From the NCBI GenBank assembly GCA_039822105.1, contig JBCBMW010000004.1:124001-188000 (forward strand): 64,000 bases of DNA, given 5' to 3'. Source of the DNA: Parvularcula sp039822105 (GTDB lineage: Bacteria > Pseudomonadota > Alphaproteobacteria > Caulobacterales > Parvularculaceae). The position numbers and the translations under genes were made by a program. The notes under the pieces were generated by a model. It had not been told where the DNA came from. It searched no databases and saw only the letters and a list, made by a program, of their open reading frames with translations. Shown piece by piece: positions 50,166-59,431 of this stretch. Position 1 is the first letter of the stretch, and each line of letters opens with the position of its first letter.

Positions 50166-51613
50166 CCCAACCATTGTCTGACGTTCAGGTCCTCGCGCCT
50201 GAGCTTTTCCTGGCGATCGCGGCCATGACGGCGCTGCTTGCTGGCGTGTTTTTGAAGACGGACGGCACGAAGGAGCTCACTTGGGCGGGCGCTGCTTGCC
50301 TCGTGCTCGCTTGCCTTCTCGTTCCCGGGCCGTCCGAAGGCGCCGTCACGGCTTTCAGCGGTGCGTTCAGCGCCGACAGCTTCTCTCAGTTTGGGCGGAT
50401 TGCGGTCTTTTTGACGGCGGCCGTGGCGCTCTTGGTGTCCCAAGCGTTTTTCCAGCTCGAGAAACTGCTGCGCCCGGAATATGTTGTGTTGGTGCTGTTG
50501 TCGTCGATCGGCATGGCATTGATGGTGACGTCCACCGACCTCATTTCGGTCTATCTGGGCGTCGAGCTCCAGTCGCTCTGCGTCTACATCATGGCGACGC
50601 TCAACCGCGACTCCCGGCGGTCGACGGAAGCGGGGCTCAAATACTTCGTCCTCGGCGCATTGAGTTCTGGCTTCCTGCTTTACGGTGCGTCCTTGATCTA
50701 CGGCTTTACCGGATCGACGCAGTTTTCTGAGATCGCTGCGATTGGCGCCTCAGAGAGCAGCCCGGTTGGCCTCACCTTTGGCCTTGTGTTCTTCATATCT
50801 GCCCTCGCATTCAAGGTTTCAGCAGCGCCTTTCCATATGTGGACGCCGGACGTTTATGAGGGCTCGCCAACACCCGTAACCGCGTTTCTGGCCGCCGCGC
50901 CAAAGCTCGCCGGTATGTTCCTTTTCGGCCGTGTCTTGGTGCAGGCCTTCCCTGGACTGATTGATGACTGGCAGCCGGTTCTTTGGCTTATCGCTGCATC
51001 GTCGATGGTGATTGGGGCGCTCTCGGCCATCGTTCAAACCAATATCAAGCGCCTGATGGCTTACTCGTCCATCGGCCACATGGGCTACGCCCTCATTGGT
51101 TTGACCGCGGGCAGTGAGGCGGGCGTGTCCGGTATGATCAGTTATATGACGATCTATGTTGTCATGACGCTGGGCGTCTTTGCCTGCATTCTCACCATGC
51201 GTCGTCCCGAGGGAATGGCGGAGAACATTTCCGATCTTTCCGGTCTGTCGCAGACCCGGCCTGGCCTCGCGATGATGTTCACGGTGCTGTTTCTGTCGCT
51301 CGCGGGCATCCCTCCGCTGGTTGGCTTTTTCGCGAAGTTCTACGTTTTTATGGCCGCGGTGGACGAAGGACTCTTCATTCTCGCTGTTGTGGGTGTGGTG
51401 ACCAGCGTCATCTCCACCTTCTACTATCTCTCCGTCATCAGAACGATCTGGATGGCTGATCCGACGTCGGAGTTTGTCAAAGAACAAAGCCCCGCTGTGC
51501 GGTTGACCGCATCGGGATCGGCACTCGCTGTGGTTGGCGGCATCGTCTTCCTGGTGGGACCGCTTGCCGGTCTTGCTGCCGTGGCGGCGCGCGCTCTGTT
51601 CCCCGCGCTCTAA
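50162..51613 (+). CDS. nuoN: NADH-quinone oxidoreductase subunit N
   Basis: A 483-residue antiporter-like subunit. YLGVELQSLCVYIMATLNRDSRRSTEAGLKYFVLGALSSG, then AAPFHMWTPDVYEGSPTPVTAFL, and VQTNIKRLMAYSSIGHMGY are typical. It starts with TTG in the TTGA overlap with nuoM, and GGGGAGG lies before it. It is followed immediately by birA. Confidence 0.95.
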   Translation: MTQPLSDVQVLAPELFLAIAAMTALLAGVFLKTDGTKELTWAGAACLVLACLLVPGPSEGAVTAFSGAFSADSFSQFGRIAVFLTAAVALLVSQAFFQLEKLLRPEYVVLVLLSSIGMALMVTSTDLISVYLGVELQSLCVYIMATLNRDSRRSTEAGLKYFVLGALSSGFLLYGASLIYGFTGSTQFSEIAAIGASESSPVGLTFGLVFFISALAFKVSAAPFHMWTPDVYEGSPTPVTAFLAAAPKLAGMFLFGRVLVQAFPGLIDDWQPVLWLIAASSMVIGALSAIVQTNIKRLMAYSSIGHMGYALIGLTAGSEAGVSGMISYMTIYVVMTLGVFACILTMRRPEGMAENISDLSGLSQTRPGLAMMFTVLFLSLAGIPPLVGFFAKFYVFMAAVDEGLFILAVVGVVTSVISTFYYLSVIRTIWMADPTSEFVKEQSPAVRLTASGSALAVVGGIVFLVGPLAGLAAVAARALFPAL

Positions 51614-52339
51614 GTGTTAGAGCACCGCAGGCTCGCAGAAACCGGCTCTACCAATGATGATGCACGCGCGGCGTTTGAGGCGGGCGCGTCTCGTCCGTTG
51701 CTGATCAGTGCCGGGCTGCAAACGGCGGGCAAGGGGCGTCATGGACGCGCATGGAGCCATGACCCTGACAATTTTGCGGGGTCGTTCCTTGTTGATACGG
51801 GGGAGCAGGCTCGGCGTGTGCCCGGTGCGGTTTCCCTGCTTGCCGGTCTTGCGGTTCGCGATGCGCTGATTGCTGAAGGCGCTGATCCTGGCGCCTTGCA
51901 GCTCAAATGGCCGAACGATGTTCTTGTCTCGGGCGAGAAGGTCGCTGGCCTTTTGAGCAGCTTCATTCAGCAAGGCACCGATGTCGCGATGATCATCGGG
52001 ATTGGTGTCAATCTGGCGTCACCGCCCGGAGAGACGGTCTTTCCGGCCCGTGCTGTTTTTGCGCGGGAGCATGCGCCAGACCCCAAGTTGTTCGGCGATC
52101 AGTTGGGAAGGCGGCTCCTCGGACTGCTTGCCCAGCTTGAGGAAAAGGGCGCTTGGGTGATCCTCGAGGCCTGGCGAACCCATGCCTGGCGGCTTGGTGA
52201 GGACATCACCATGCGGCGGGATGAGGGCGAGGGCCTCAGCGGGCGTTTTGAGGATATCGACCAGGAGGGACGCCTTCTTTTGCGCCTCGACGACGGCTCG
52301 CTTGAAACCATTGCCGCAGGCGACGCCGCGCCCAGGTGA
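51614..52339 (+). CDS. birA: biotin-[acetyl-CoA carboxylase] ligase
   Basis: A 241-residue ligase starting with GTG. GSTNDDARAAF, the biotinyl-AMP motif QTAGKGRHGRAWSHDPDNFAGSFLV, LKWPNDVLVSGEKVAGLL, and the C-terminal SH3-like domain are visible. There is no N-terminal DNA-binding domain, so it is not a repressor. It touches the nuoN stop directly, as in many alphaproteobacteria. Confidence 0.93.
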   Translation: MLEHRRLAETGSTNDDARAAFEAGASRPLLISAGLQTAGKGRHGRAWSHDPDNFAGSFLVDTGEQARRVPGAVSLLAGLAVRDALIAEGADPGALQLKWPNDVLVSGEKVAGLLSSFIQQGTDVAMIIGIGVNLASPPGETVFPARAVFAREHAPDPKLFGDQLGRRLLGLLAQLEEKGAWVILEAWRTHAWRLGEDITMRRDEGEGLSGRFEDIDQEGRLLLRLDDGSLETIAAGDAAPR

Positions 52340-52370
52340 CGGGCGCTGCGGTTTCGGGCAGAGAGGTCCG

Positions 52371-53144
52371 ATGCTGTTGGCGATTGATGTCGGGAACACC
52401 AATACGGTTTTTGCGCTGCTCCATGAGGACAAGACTCTGGAGAGCTGGCGCGCGGCCACGACTCCAGAGCGCACGGCGGACGAGTACGCCGTTTGGCTGC
52501 TGCAGCTCCTCAACTTGAGTGGGCACGGCGATCTTAGCCTCATCGATCGCTGCATCATCTCCACCGTGGTGCCCCAGTCACTTTTCCATCTCCGCAACCT
52601 CGCGCGCCGCTACTTCAATGTGGAGCCGATGGTGGTGGGCCCCGACATACCAGGCGTCGCTGTGCGGATCGACAAGCCCAGTGAGGCCGGAGCGGACCGG
52701 CTTGTGGGTGCTGTTGGTGGGTTCATCACCTATGGTGGTCCACTGATCATCGTTGATAGCGGGACCGCGACGACCTTTGACATCGTTGGCACAGACGGCG
52801 GGTTTGAAGGCGGGGTGATCTCACCAGGGATCAATCTCAGTCAGAAGGCGCTGCATGAGGCTGCCGCCCAACTCCCGCGGATAGCGATCGCGAAGCCCGA
52901 GCGCGCAATTGGAACCTCGACCATCACGGCGCTCCAGTCTGGCATTTTCTATGGCTATATCGGTCTTATCGAAGGAATGATCGCGCGCATTAAGTCGGAA
53001 TACGGATCACCGATGACCGTTGTGGCGACGGGCGGGATTTCGTCGCTGTTCGAAGGCGTGACCAGCGCCATTGACCATTTCGATACTGATCTGACCATCC
53101 GGGGCCTGAACGAAATTGCCAAAAGATTGACGAGCGGATCATAG
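52371..53144 (+). CDS. coaX: type III pantothenate kinase
   Basis: A 257-residue protein starting at ATG 52371 with GAGAGGT before it. The phosphate loop is DVGNTNT (6-12); GADRLVGAVGG and DSGTATTFDIV are the pantothenate and second phosphate sites. It carries out the first step of CoA synthesis without ADP inhibition. An in-frame reading extends upstream into birA but without similarity. The order birA-coaX-rnj is common in the group. Confidence 0.95.
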   Translation: MLLAIDVGNTNTVFALLHEDKTLESWRAATTPERTADEYAVWLLQLLNLSGHGDLSLIDRCIISTVVPQSLFHLRNLARRYFNVEPMVVGPDIPGVAVRIDKPSEAGADRLVGAVGGFITYGGPLIIVDSGTATTFDIVGTDGGFEGGVISPGINLSQKALHEAAAQLPRIAIAKPERAIGTSTITALQSGIFYGYIGLIEGMIARIKSEYGSPMTVVATGGISSLFEGVTSAIDHFDTDLTIRGLNEIAKRLTSGS

Positions 53145-53152
53145 GAACACGT

Positions 53153-54820
53153 ATGACAGACGAACTCGTCTTCTTGCCCCTCGGCGGGTCTGGTGAGATT
53201 GGGATGAACCTCAATCTCTACGCCTTTGGGCCAGCAGATCGTCGCCAGTGGCTGATGATCGACTGCGGCGTCACCTTTGCTGGCGATGACCTGCCCGGGA
53301 TCGATCTCATTACGCCGGACCCTGATTATCTTCTCGATGATCTTGATAACGGCGGCGAGTTTCTGGGGCTCATCTTGACCCATGGGCACGAGGATCACAT
53401 CGGTGCTGTCGCCCATCTTTGGCCAGGGTTTGAAGGGCCGATCTACGCCACGCCCTTTACGGCAGAACTCGTTCGGCGGAAGTTTGCTGATCTGGGGATG
53501 ATCGACGTTCCGATCCACGTCGTCGATCTCGGCGCTTCGTTTGAGCTCGGTCCTTTTGCCATCGAGTATGTGACGCTCACCCATTCGATCCCGGAGCCCA
53601 ACGCGATCGCGCTTCGAACTCCGTTAGGTACCGTTCTGCACACGGGCGATTTCAAGATCGATCCGGCGCCTGTTCTTGGGCCGCATACGGATCGGAAGGC
53701 ACTTGAGAGCATCGGCCGGGACGGCGTCCTCGCGATGGTATGCGACAGCACCAATGTCTTTTCTGAAGGCGTCTCGGGCTCAGAAAGCGATGTCGCCGAG
53801 ACGCTGACCCAGATCATAGCTGAGCAGAAGGGCCGCGTTGCTGTCACGACCTTCGCATCCAATGTCTCTCGGCTCGTCTCGGTCTGCCGCGCAGCGGTCA
53901 AAGCGGACCGATCCGTATGCCTCCTTGGCCGGTCTATGCTGCGCATGATCGATGTCGCAAAGCAGGTGGATCTGCTGCCGCCGGGTGTTTCCTTTGTGGA
54001 GCCTAGCGAGGCAGGCTACCTGCCCAATGACAAAGTCCTTTACCTCTGCACTGGAAGTCAGGGCGAGGAGAGGGCGGCCCTCGCCAGGATCGCTCGCGAC
54101 GACCATCCAGAACTGGTCTTGGGCGACGGCGATACGGTGATTTTCAGTTCAAAGATCATCCCCGGAAACGAAAAACCCATCTATGGATTGATGAACCAGC
54201 TGGCTGAGGCGGGCGTCACGGTCATCACGGAAAGTGATGCGTTCATCCATGTCTCCGGGCACCCGTGTCGCGACGAGTTGAAAGACATGTATGGCATGGT
54301 GCGCCCGCAAATCGCGATTCCTGTGCATGGCGAGGCGCGGCATCTGGCCGAGCACGGTGCTTTTGCCACGACGATCGGCGCACAGCGTTCGATCGTCCCC
54401 AAAAACGGCGACCTCATTCGTTTGGCGCCGGGCCGAGCTGAGCGGATCGACGAAGTGCCCGCTGGCCGGCTCTATCTCGATGGCCGGATCTTGGTCGCGG
54501 ATGGTGACCAAGCTCTGCGCGAGCGGCGCCGGTTGAGCGAAGACGGCATGGTGGTCGTCGCGGTCGCCATTGATAACAAGGGCAAGATCAAGGATCGCCA
54601 CCCCGTTGTTGTCAAAGGCGTGCCGCGGACGGATGAAGAGGGCGATGATCTTCCGAGCTTGATTGAAGACGCCGTCGACGAGGCGCTCGACGCTTTGCCG
54701 CGGCCCCGCCGCATGGACGACAAAGAGCTTGAGAACCATATCCGCCGAGCGATCCGATCAGAGCTTGGCCCGCGTTGGGGCAAGCGGTCCGATATCGCTG
54801 TCTTGATACTGAGGGTCTGA
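53153..54820 (+). CDS. rnj: ribonuclease J
   Basis: A 555-residue metallo-beta-lactamase/beta-CASP nuclease. The zinc motif is HGHEDH (77-82), LHTGDFKIDPAP and CDSTNVFSEG follow, and the beta-CASP part has SGHPCRDELKDMYGMVRPQIAIPVHGEARHL. It combines 5'-3' exonuclease and endonuclease activity in rRNA and mRNA processing. GGAAC precedes ATG 53153. The C-terminal domain from about residue 470 is normal for RNase J. Confidence 0.95.
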   Translation: MTDELVFLPLGGSGEIGMNLNLYAFGPADRRQWLMIDCGVTFAGDDLPGIDLITPDPDYLLDDLDNGGEFLGLILTHGHEDHIGAVAHLWPGFEGPIYATPFTAELVRRKFADLGMIDVPIHVVDLGASFELGPFAIEYVTLTHSIPEPNAIALRTPLGTVLHTGDFKIDPAPVLGPHTDRKALESIGRDGVLAMVCDSTNVFSEGVSGSESDVAETLTQIIAEQKGRVAVTTFASNVSRLVSVCRAAVKADRSVCLLGRSMLRMIDVAKQVDLLPPGVSFVEPSEAGYLPNDKVLYLCTGSQGEERAALARIARDDHPELVLGDGDTVIFSSKIIPGNEKPIYGLMNQLAEAGVTVITESDAFIHVSGHPCRDELKDMYGMVRPQIAIPVHGEARHLAEHGAFATTIGAQRSIVPKNGDLIRLAPGRAERIDEVPAGRLYLDGRILVADGDQALRERRRLSEDGMVVVAVAIDNKGKIKDRHPVVVKGVPRTDEEGDDLPSLIEDAVDEALDALPRPRRMDDKELENHIRRAIRSELGPRWGKRSDIAVLILRV

Positions 54821-54822
54821 GC

Positions 54823-55071
54823 ATGAGCATTCCCGGCGCGGTGATCAGTTTCATTCTCATTTGGTGGCTGTGTCTCTTCACGGTGCTCCCTATGCGTCAT
54901 AAAGGCGTGGCCGAGGAGCCTGAACGCCACGCCAAAGGTGCCGATCGCGGGGCGCCCGTTGATCCGGCGATCTGGTGGAAGGTGAAAACCACGACCCTGA
55001 TTGCCGTTCCTGTGTGGGCCATCGTAGCCCTGGTGATCGCAAGCGGCGTTTTCGACCCAGCGCGAGGATAA
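54823..55071 (+). CDS. DUF1467 small membrane protein
   Basis: An 82-residue protein with two spans: MSIPGAVISFILIWWLCLFTVLPMRHKG and TTTLIAVPVWAIVALVIASG. The LPxRxKG motif after the first span and the second span are the DUF1467 pattern, which lies downstream of rnj in many alphaproteobacteria. It starts two bases after the rnj stop. Function is unknown. Confidence 0.88.
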   Translation: MSIPGAVISFILIWWLCLFTVLPMRHKGVAEEPERHAKGADRGAPVDPAIWWKVKTTTLIAVPVWAIVALVIASGVFDPARG

Positions 55072-55143
55072 GCGCAGCCTCTCAGTTGCCTGGACGGGCG
55101 TTGCGGTTATGGTGCGCGCGTCGACAAGGGAGGTTGACCAAGC

Positions 55144-56607
55144 GTGTCTGAGTCCATGACGCCCCAGCCGACGTCGGCGCCGGGGCCATCCTCCAAACCA
55201 CCGGTCGACACCGAACAGCCGCTGGATGAGCGGGGCTCGCTCAGCTCTGACTTTGTCCGGAACATTCGCGATCTGATCGAAGAGGAGGCGTTTGACGACG
55301 TTCGCCGCCTGGCAGCGGAGCTGCGCCCCGCCGACATCGCGGACCTCATTGAGCAGGTCAGCGACGACGAAAGTCGCAGCTTCCTCACGATCATCGGTGA
55401 CGCGTTGCCAGCGGAAACGCTGGCTGAGCTTGAGGAAGCCGCTCGCGACCTCGTCATTGAAGCTCTCCCTACAGAGCAATTGGCGGAGGCCGTTGCCGAA
55501 CTTGATTCCGACGAGGCGGCCTTCGTTGTCGAGGATATGGACGACGCGGAGCGAGAAGAGCTTCTCGCCGAGATGCCGATCGCTGATCGCCTCGCACTCC
55601 AGGCTGCCCTTGAGTATGACGAGGACAGCGCCGGTCGTTTGATGCAGCGCGAGGTCTTCGCTGCGCCCGGCTATTGGAACGTAGGCCAGATCCTTGATCG
55701 CTTGCGGTCAGTGGAGCGGCTGCCGGAGACGTTTTACGATGTCTACGTCGTTGATCCCGGTTATAAAGTCCTCGGCCTAGTTCCGCTCAGCCGGTTCATC
55801 AAAGCCAAGCGCAGCACCCTTGTCACGGACCTCATCGTTCCTGATCCCATCGTGCTTGACGCCAAGATGGACCAGGAGGAGGTCGCCTATCTCTTTGAAA
55901 AATATAACCTGATTTCAGCGCCGGTGGTCGACGACTCCCAGCGTCTCGTCGGTATGATCACGGTGGATGACGTCGTTGAGATTGTGCACGAGGAGGCGGA
56001 CGAAGACATGCTGGCACTGGCGGGTGTCGCGTCCGACGACAATTCGATCAATGTGTCCGTGCGTAAGGTCGCGCGATCCCGTTTTGCGTGGCTTCTCGTT
56101 AATCTTGGTACGGCGATTTTGGCCAGTGTGGTGATTGGGCTGTTTGATGCCACCATTGAACAAATGGTGGCGCTTGCTGTTCTGATGCCGATCGTGGCAT
56201 CGATGGGCGGCAATGCTGGCACACAGACGATGACTGTCGCTGTACGGAACCTTTCAAACCGCAGCCTAACAGCGACCAACATGTTGCGGGCGGTGTGGCG
56301 AGAGACGGCGGTTTCGACTCTCAATGGCTTTGCCTTCGCTGTGCTGATGGGGCTTGCGGCAGCGGCCTGGTACGATGTTCTTGTGGGGGCGCCGCGAACG
56401 GACGCTGTTGCGCTCGGTCTGGTTCTCGCGGGCGCCATGGTGATCAATATGATCTGCGCGGGGCTCGCCGGGATCTTGGTGCCGGTGGGGCTTGAGAGGG
56501 TAGGGCAGGACCCCGCCGTCAGTTCAGCCGTATTCGTCACCACAGTGACGGACGTTGTCGGCTTCTTCGCGTTCTTAGGACTCTCGGCGCTGTTCCTGGT
56601 CGGCTAA
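55144..56607 (+). CDS. mgtE: magnesium transporter MgtE
   Basis: A 487-residue protein starting at GTG with GGGAGG upstream. The N-terminal superhelical domain (about 40-160), tandem CBS domains (about 165-290, including LVTDLIVPDPIVLDAKM) and five membrane spans follow. PIVASMGGNAGTQTMTVAVR and the end VTTVTDVVGFFAFLGL contain the pore motif and Asp. It is a Mg2+ channel gated by cytosolic Mg2+. I see no M-box or Mg2+ leader in the 72-base gap upstream. Confidence 0.95.
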   Translation: MSESMTPQPTSAPGPSSKPPVDTEQPLDERGSLSSDFVRNIRDLIEEEAFDDVRRLAAELRPADIADLIEQVSDDESRSFLTIIGDALPAETLAELEEAARDLVIEALPTEQLAEAVAELDSDEAAFVVEDMDDAEREELLAEMPIADRLALQAALEYDEDSAGRLMQREVFAAPGYWNVGQILDRLRSVERLPETFYDVYVVDPGYKVLGLVPLSRFIKAKRSTLVTDLIVPDPIVLDAKMDQEEVAYLFEKYNLISAPVVDDSQRLVGMITVDDVVEIVHEEADEDMLALAGVASDDNSINVSVRKVARSRFAWLLVNLGTAILASVVIGLFDATIEQMVALAVLMPIVASMGGNAGTQTMTVAVRNLSNRSLTATNMLRAVWRETAVSTLNGFAFAVLMGLAAAAWYDVLVGAPRTDAVALGLVLAGAMVINMICAGLAGILVPVGLERVGQDPAVSSAVFVTTVTDVVGFFAFLGLSALFLVG

Positions 56608-56611
56608 GTTC

Positions 56612-57259
56612 TTAGCAGAACCCAGCTTTCTTGAGGATCTGGTGCGCCTTGATCACCTCTTGGAGCTGCTCTTCGGCGGAGCGGTCGCCTTCATTGCTGT
56701 CCGGGTGGAAACGTTTGACGAGCTCGGCGTAGCGCCGACGCAGCTCGCTTGAGGAGGCATTCGGCTTCAAATTCATGGTGCGGAAGGCCTGCAGCTGCAG
56801 CCGAGTTAGGCGGCGGCCCTCGCGGTAGACATCGCCCTTGGCGTCGGAATTTTCGATCCGCGTGCGGCCGCCCACGGCGTTGTCGATTTCGTGGAGCCCA
56901 TCAAGACCAGCGCGCGCTGCCGCCGACGCACGACCGTTTTTGGAAAACTGCCAGGTCGGCCGGTCGCCGTAGCGGGCCTGGTCGCGCATCGCTGCGGCCT
57001 GGGCGTCGGTTTTGCCTTCAAAGAAGTTCCAGTTCTTGTTGTGCTCCCGGGCGCAGCCGGTGCACAGCCAAAGATACTCATCCATCTGATCAGGCGATTT
57101 CGGTGCCCGAGTCTCAGCCGGATTGTTGCACCCCTCGACGTCGCATGTCCGCGTCTCGGTTTTCGCCCAACTTTTCTTGGCGTTCTTCGAGCCCTTGGTG
57201 GGCTTAATCCGGATATCGAACCCGTGACGTGGGCGGTAGCTATACTGGTCGTCGGCCAT
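56612..57259 (-). CDS. J-domain protein with Cys-pair motif
   Basis: A 215-residue protein. A basic N-terminal part precedes four Cys (CDVEGC and CTGC at about 43-72) that could bind zinc, and the C-terminal J-domain from about residue 150 has RYAELVKRFHPDSNEGDRSAEEQL, with the HPD tripeptide intact, so it can stimulate a DnaK. This layout is known in alphaproteobacteria as a DnaJ-like protein beside bolA. The start is ATG 57259; longer readings run into the bolA gene region. It converges on mgtE. Confidence 0.85.
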   Translation of the reverse strand: MADDQYSYRPRHGFDIRIKPTKGSKNAKKSWAKTETRTCDVEGCNNPAETRAPKSPDQMDEYLWLCTGCAREHNKNWNFFEGKTDAQAAAMRDQARYGDRPTWQFSKNGRASAAARAGLDGLHEIDNAVGGRTRIENSDAKGDVYREGRRLTRLQLQAFRTMNLKPNASSSELRRRYAELVKRFHPDSNEGDRSAEEQLQEVIKAHQILKKAGFC

Positions 57260-57351
57260 GGCTTGATTATGGTCCTCACTGCGGCTTCGAACCAGCCTTG
57301 ACTTGAGGCGGGATCGTGTGCCGACTGCGGCATTTTTCAAGGGTGAACGTG

Positions 57352-57624
57352 ATGGGCGTTGTGGCGGAAACAATTGAGCAAAAACTGACGGCAGCCTTTG
57401 CCCCGGAGGCGCTCGATATTGTGGACCAAAGCCACCTGCACAAGGGGCATGCGGGCGCACCCGAGGGCGGGGAGAGCCATTTCCGCGTCCGAATCGTCAG
57501 TGCATCCTTTGATGGCCAAAACCGGGTCGCGCGTCAGCGCGCGGTGAACGCGGCCCTCAAAGACGAGCTTGCCGGCCCCGTTCACGCCTTGTCAGTTCAG
57601 GCGTTGGCACCCGGAGAAGCCTGA
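57352..57624 (+). CDS. BolA family protein
   Basis: A 90-residue protein with the BolA fold: IEQKLTAAF, the loop DQSHLHKGHAG, then SHFRVRIVSASFDGQNRVARQRAVNAAL. The His in SHFRV region is a cluster ligand in BolA-monothiol glutaredoxin complexes. AAGGGTG precedes the start; GTG 57349 and ATG 57352 are adjacent options. It is divergent from the J-domain gene and overlaps the MFS gene end by 28 bases. Confidence 0.92.
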   Translation: MGVVAETIEQKLTAAFAPEALDIVDQSHLHKGHAGAPEGGESHFRVRIVSASFDGQNRVARQRAVNAALKDELAGPVHALSVQALAPGEA

Positions 57625-58853
57625 GCCTCCGGCCCTGACGACCGCGCCACGATGAGCGCAAATGGCACCATGCTGCCGACAATGCAGAAGCAGCTCACCA
57701 GCAACGGTGCGCCTGCGAAGATGAAACCTGCGTCACCCGACGTGTAGTACGTGAAGATCGAGGTCATCACGACTGGGCTTGTCATCATCGTGAGGGACAT
57801 CACCGAGGCGACGGCGCCTTGCAGCTCGCCCTGTCCGTCGGCGGGCACCGCGGCTGACATGATCCCCTGCATCGCTGGCATCATCAGGCCGCCAAGGGCG
57901 CCAACGAAGATCCAGAGATACACATAGATGCCGGTGGGGGCGAAGAACGCGTAGCCGATGAAGCTGATCGTCATGGCTGTCGCCCCAATCAGAACAGCCC
58001 GTGGCTCACCGATCGCCGGGATGATTCGCCGGGTGAGCCCGCCTTGCACGGTGGCGGAGGTCACGCCCACGAACGTCAGCGCATAGCCGATGTCCGCTGG
58101 CGTCCAGCCATACTTGAAGACCGCGAAGTAAGAGAACACGGCGGGCAAGGCGTGGTGGGCGAACTGCATCAGGAAGTAAGCGCCGAGCACCACAAACACC
58201 ATGTTGTAGCGGCTCACCGATACCAGGCTGCCAAGCGGGTTGGCGCGCCTGATATCAAAGGGCCGTTTCTCTTTGAGGGTTTCGGGCAAGGCAAAGAAGC
58301 CAAACGCGACATTGGCGAACCCAAGCGCTGCCGCTGCGTAGAACGGCGCCCTCGTACCCATCTCGCCAAAAAGGCCACCGATCACCGGGCCTATGATGAA
58401 CCCTAGGCCGAAAGCCGCACCCATGAGCCCGAAATTGGCGGCCCGTTTCTCTGGAGGTGAGACATCGGCAATCACGGCGTTCGCGGTGGAATAGGTCGCA
58501 GCCGTCGCACCGGAAATGATCCGCGCCAGAACGAGCCATGCGTAGGTGGGCGCCATCGCGAGGAGAAGGAAATCGATCGCGTAGGTGAGAAGCGAGAGAA
58601 GGATCACCGGACGGCGACCAAACCGGTCTGACAGGCCGCCCAGGATCGGCGACATGATGAACTGCGCCATGGCATAGCCGAAATAGAGCCATCCCCCGCG
58701 CGATGCGGCCTCTGACACGGACTTTCCCGTCACCTCGGTCAAAAGATCGGGCATCACGGGCATGATGATCCCGAAACCCACCATCGAGATCAGGATGGTG
58801 ATGAACATGAAAAGAAGCGCAAAACGCGGCGCTGGGGTGTTCGTGTCGGTCAT
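57597..58853 (-). CDS. MFS transporter, TetA (TCR/Tet) type
   Basis: A 418-residue protein with 12 spans. The Tet-type motif A is GGLSDRFGRRPVILLS after the second span, and GFGIIMPVMPDLL at the first span and RIISGATAATYSTANAVIADVSPPEKRAANFG are family features. It probably exports a drug or metabolite in exchange for H+. The start at 58853 lies 31 bases after the soxR stop, so the two are one transcript. Its end overlaps bolA. Confidence 0.88.
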   Translation of the reverse strand: MTDTNTPAPRFALLFMFITILISMVGFGIIMPVMPDLLTEVTGKSVSEAASRGGWLYFGYAMAQFIMSPILGGLSDRFGRRPVILLSLLTYAIDFLLLAMAPTYAWLVLARIISGATAATYSTANAVIADVSPPEKRAANFGLMGAAFGLGFIIGPVIGGLFGEMGTRAPFYAAAALGFANVAFGFFALPETLKEKRPFDIRRANPLGSLVSVSRYNMVFVVLGAYFLMQFAHHALPAVFSYFAVFKYGWTPADIGYALTFVGVTSATVQGGLTRRIIPAIGEPRAVLIGATAMTISFIGYAFFAPTGIYVYLWIFVGALGGLMMPAMQGIMSAAVPADGQGELQGAVASVMSLTMMTSPVVMTSIFTYYTSGDAGFIFAGAPLLVSCFCIVGSMVPFALIVARSSGPEAQASPGANA

Positions 58854-58884
58854 GGGACTTCCGTGGCGATGCGGCAGGGGCGGG

Positions 58885-59364
58885 TCAAGCTGACCCAGGA
58901 TCGCGCGGCTCGCCGCCGCTCTCGACATAGCACGCGCCGGTGCCGTGCTGTGCCGCTTTGTCGTCGGGGTTGTAGAGGGGGCACTTGCTCACCGAGAGAC
59001 AGCCGCAACCGATGCAGCCGTCCAACGCATCACGCAAACGTGTCAGCTTAGCGATCCGTTCGCTGAGGTCTTCGCGCCAGTCGCTGGCCACGTCCGCCCA
59101 TTGTTCTTTGTTCGGCGGGTCCTCCGGATGCAGAGCGCTCAGCTTCTCGCGGATCTCCGCCAGCGGAATACCAAGGTTCTGGGCGGTCTTGATCACGCCC
59201 AAGCGGCGCAAGACCGCGCGATCGTAGCGCCTTTGGTTCCCCGGCGTCCGCCATGAGTGGATGAGGCCCTCACGTTCATAGAAATGAAGCGCCGACACAG
59301 AGAGGCCGGCCCGGGCTGCTGCCTGTCCGGGGGTGAGAGCCTTTGGAAGAATATTCGATTTCAA
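58885..59364 (-). CDS. soxR: redox-sensitive regulator SoxR
   Basis: A 159-residue MerR-family protein. The N-terminal winged helix is LTPGQAAARAGLSVSALHFYEREGL, and the [2Fe-2S] cluster site is CIGCGCLSVSKC with Cys117, 120, 122 and 128, spaced exactly as in E. coli SoxR. It is oxidised by redox-cycling compounds and then activates promoters with long spacers. The start is TTG at 59364, with GAGG seven bases upstream that itself lies inside the SoxR box. Confidence 0.95.
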   Translation of the reverse strand: MKSNILPKALTPGQAAARAGLSVSALHFYEREGLIHSWRTPGNQRRYDRAVLRRLGVIKTAQNLGIPLAEIREKLSALHPEDPPNKEQWADVASDWREDLSERIAKLTRLRDALDGCIGCGCLSVSKCPLYNPDDKAAQHGTGACYVESGGEPRDPGSA

Positions 59365-59367
59365 AGC

Positions 59368-59398
59368 TTGACCTCAACTTGGGTTGAGGTTTTATAGC
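59368..59398 (+). promoter_or_regulatory. SoxR-dependent promoter with 19-bp spacer and SoxR box
   Basis: The -35 TTGACC (59368-59373) and -10 TATAGC (59393-59398) are 19 bases apart, the overlong spacing of MerR/SoxR promoters. Nested in it, CCTCAACTTGGGTTGAGG (59372-59389) is an 18-base dyad with seven-base perfect arms that fits the SoxR box. The promoter points right, toward the 38-residue gene at 59432. Confidence 0.85.
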
Positions 59399-59419
59399 TC
59401 AGGCTCCTTCCATTGTCGA
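59391..59419 (-). promoter_or_regulatory. soxR promoter
   Basis: On the minus strand TCGACA (59414-59419) and TATAAA (59391-59396) are 17 bases apart, a good housekeeping promoter. Transcription would begin within the SoxR box, so SoxR bound at the box could also repress its own gene. It overlaps the rightward promoter. Confidence 0.65.
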
Positions 59420-59431
59420 GAGGAGAGACCC

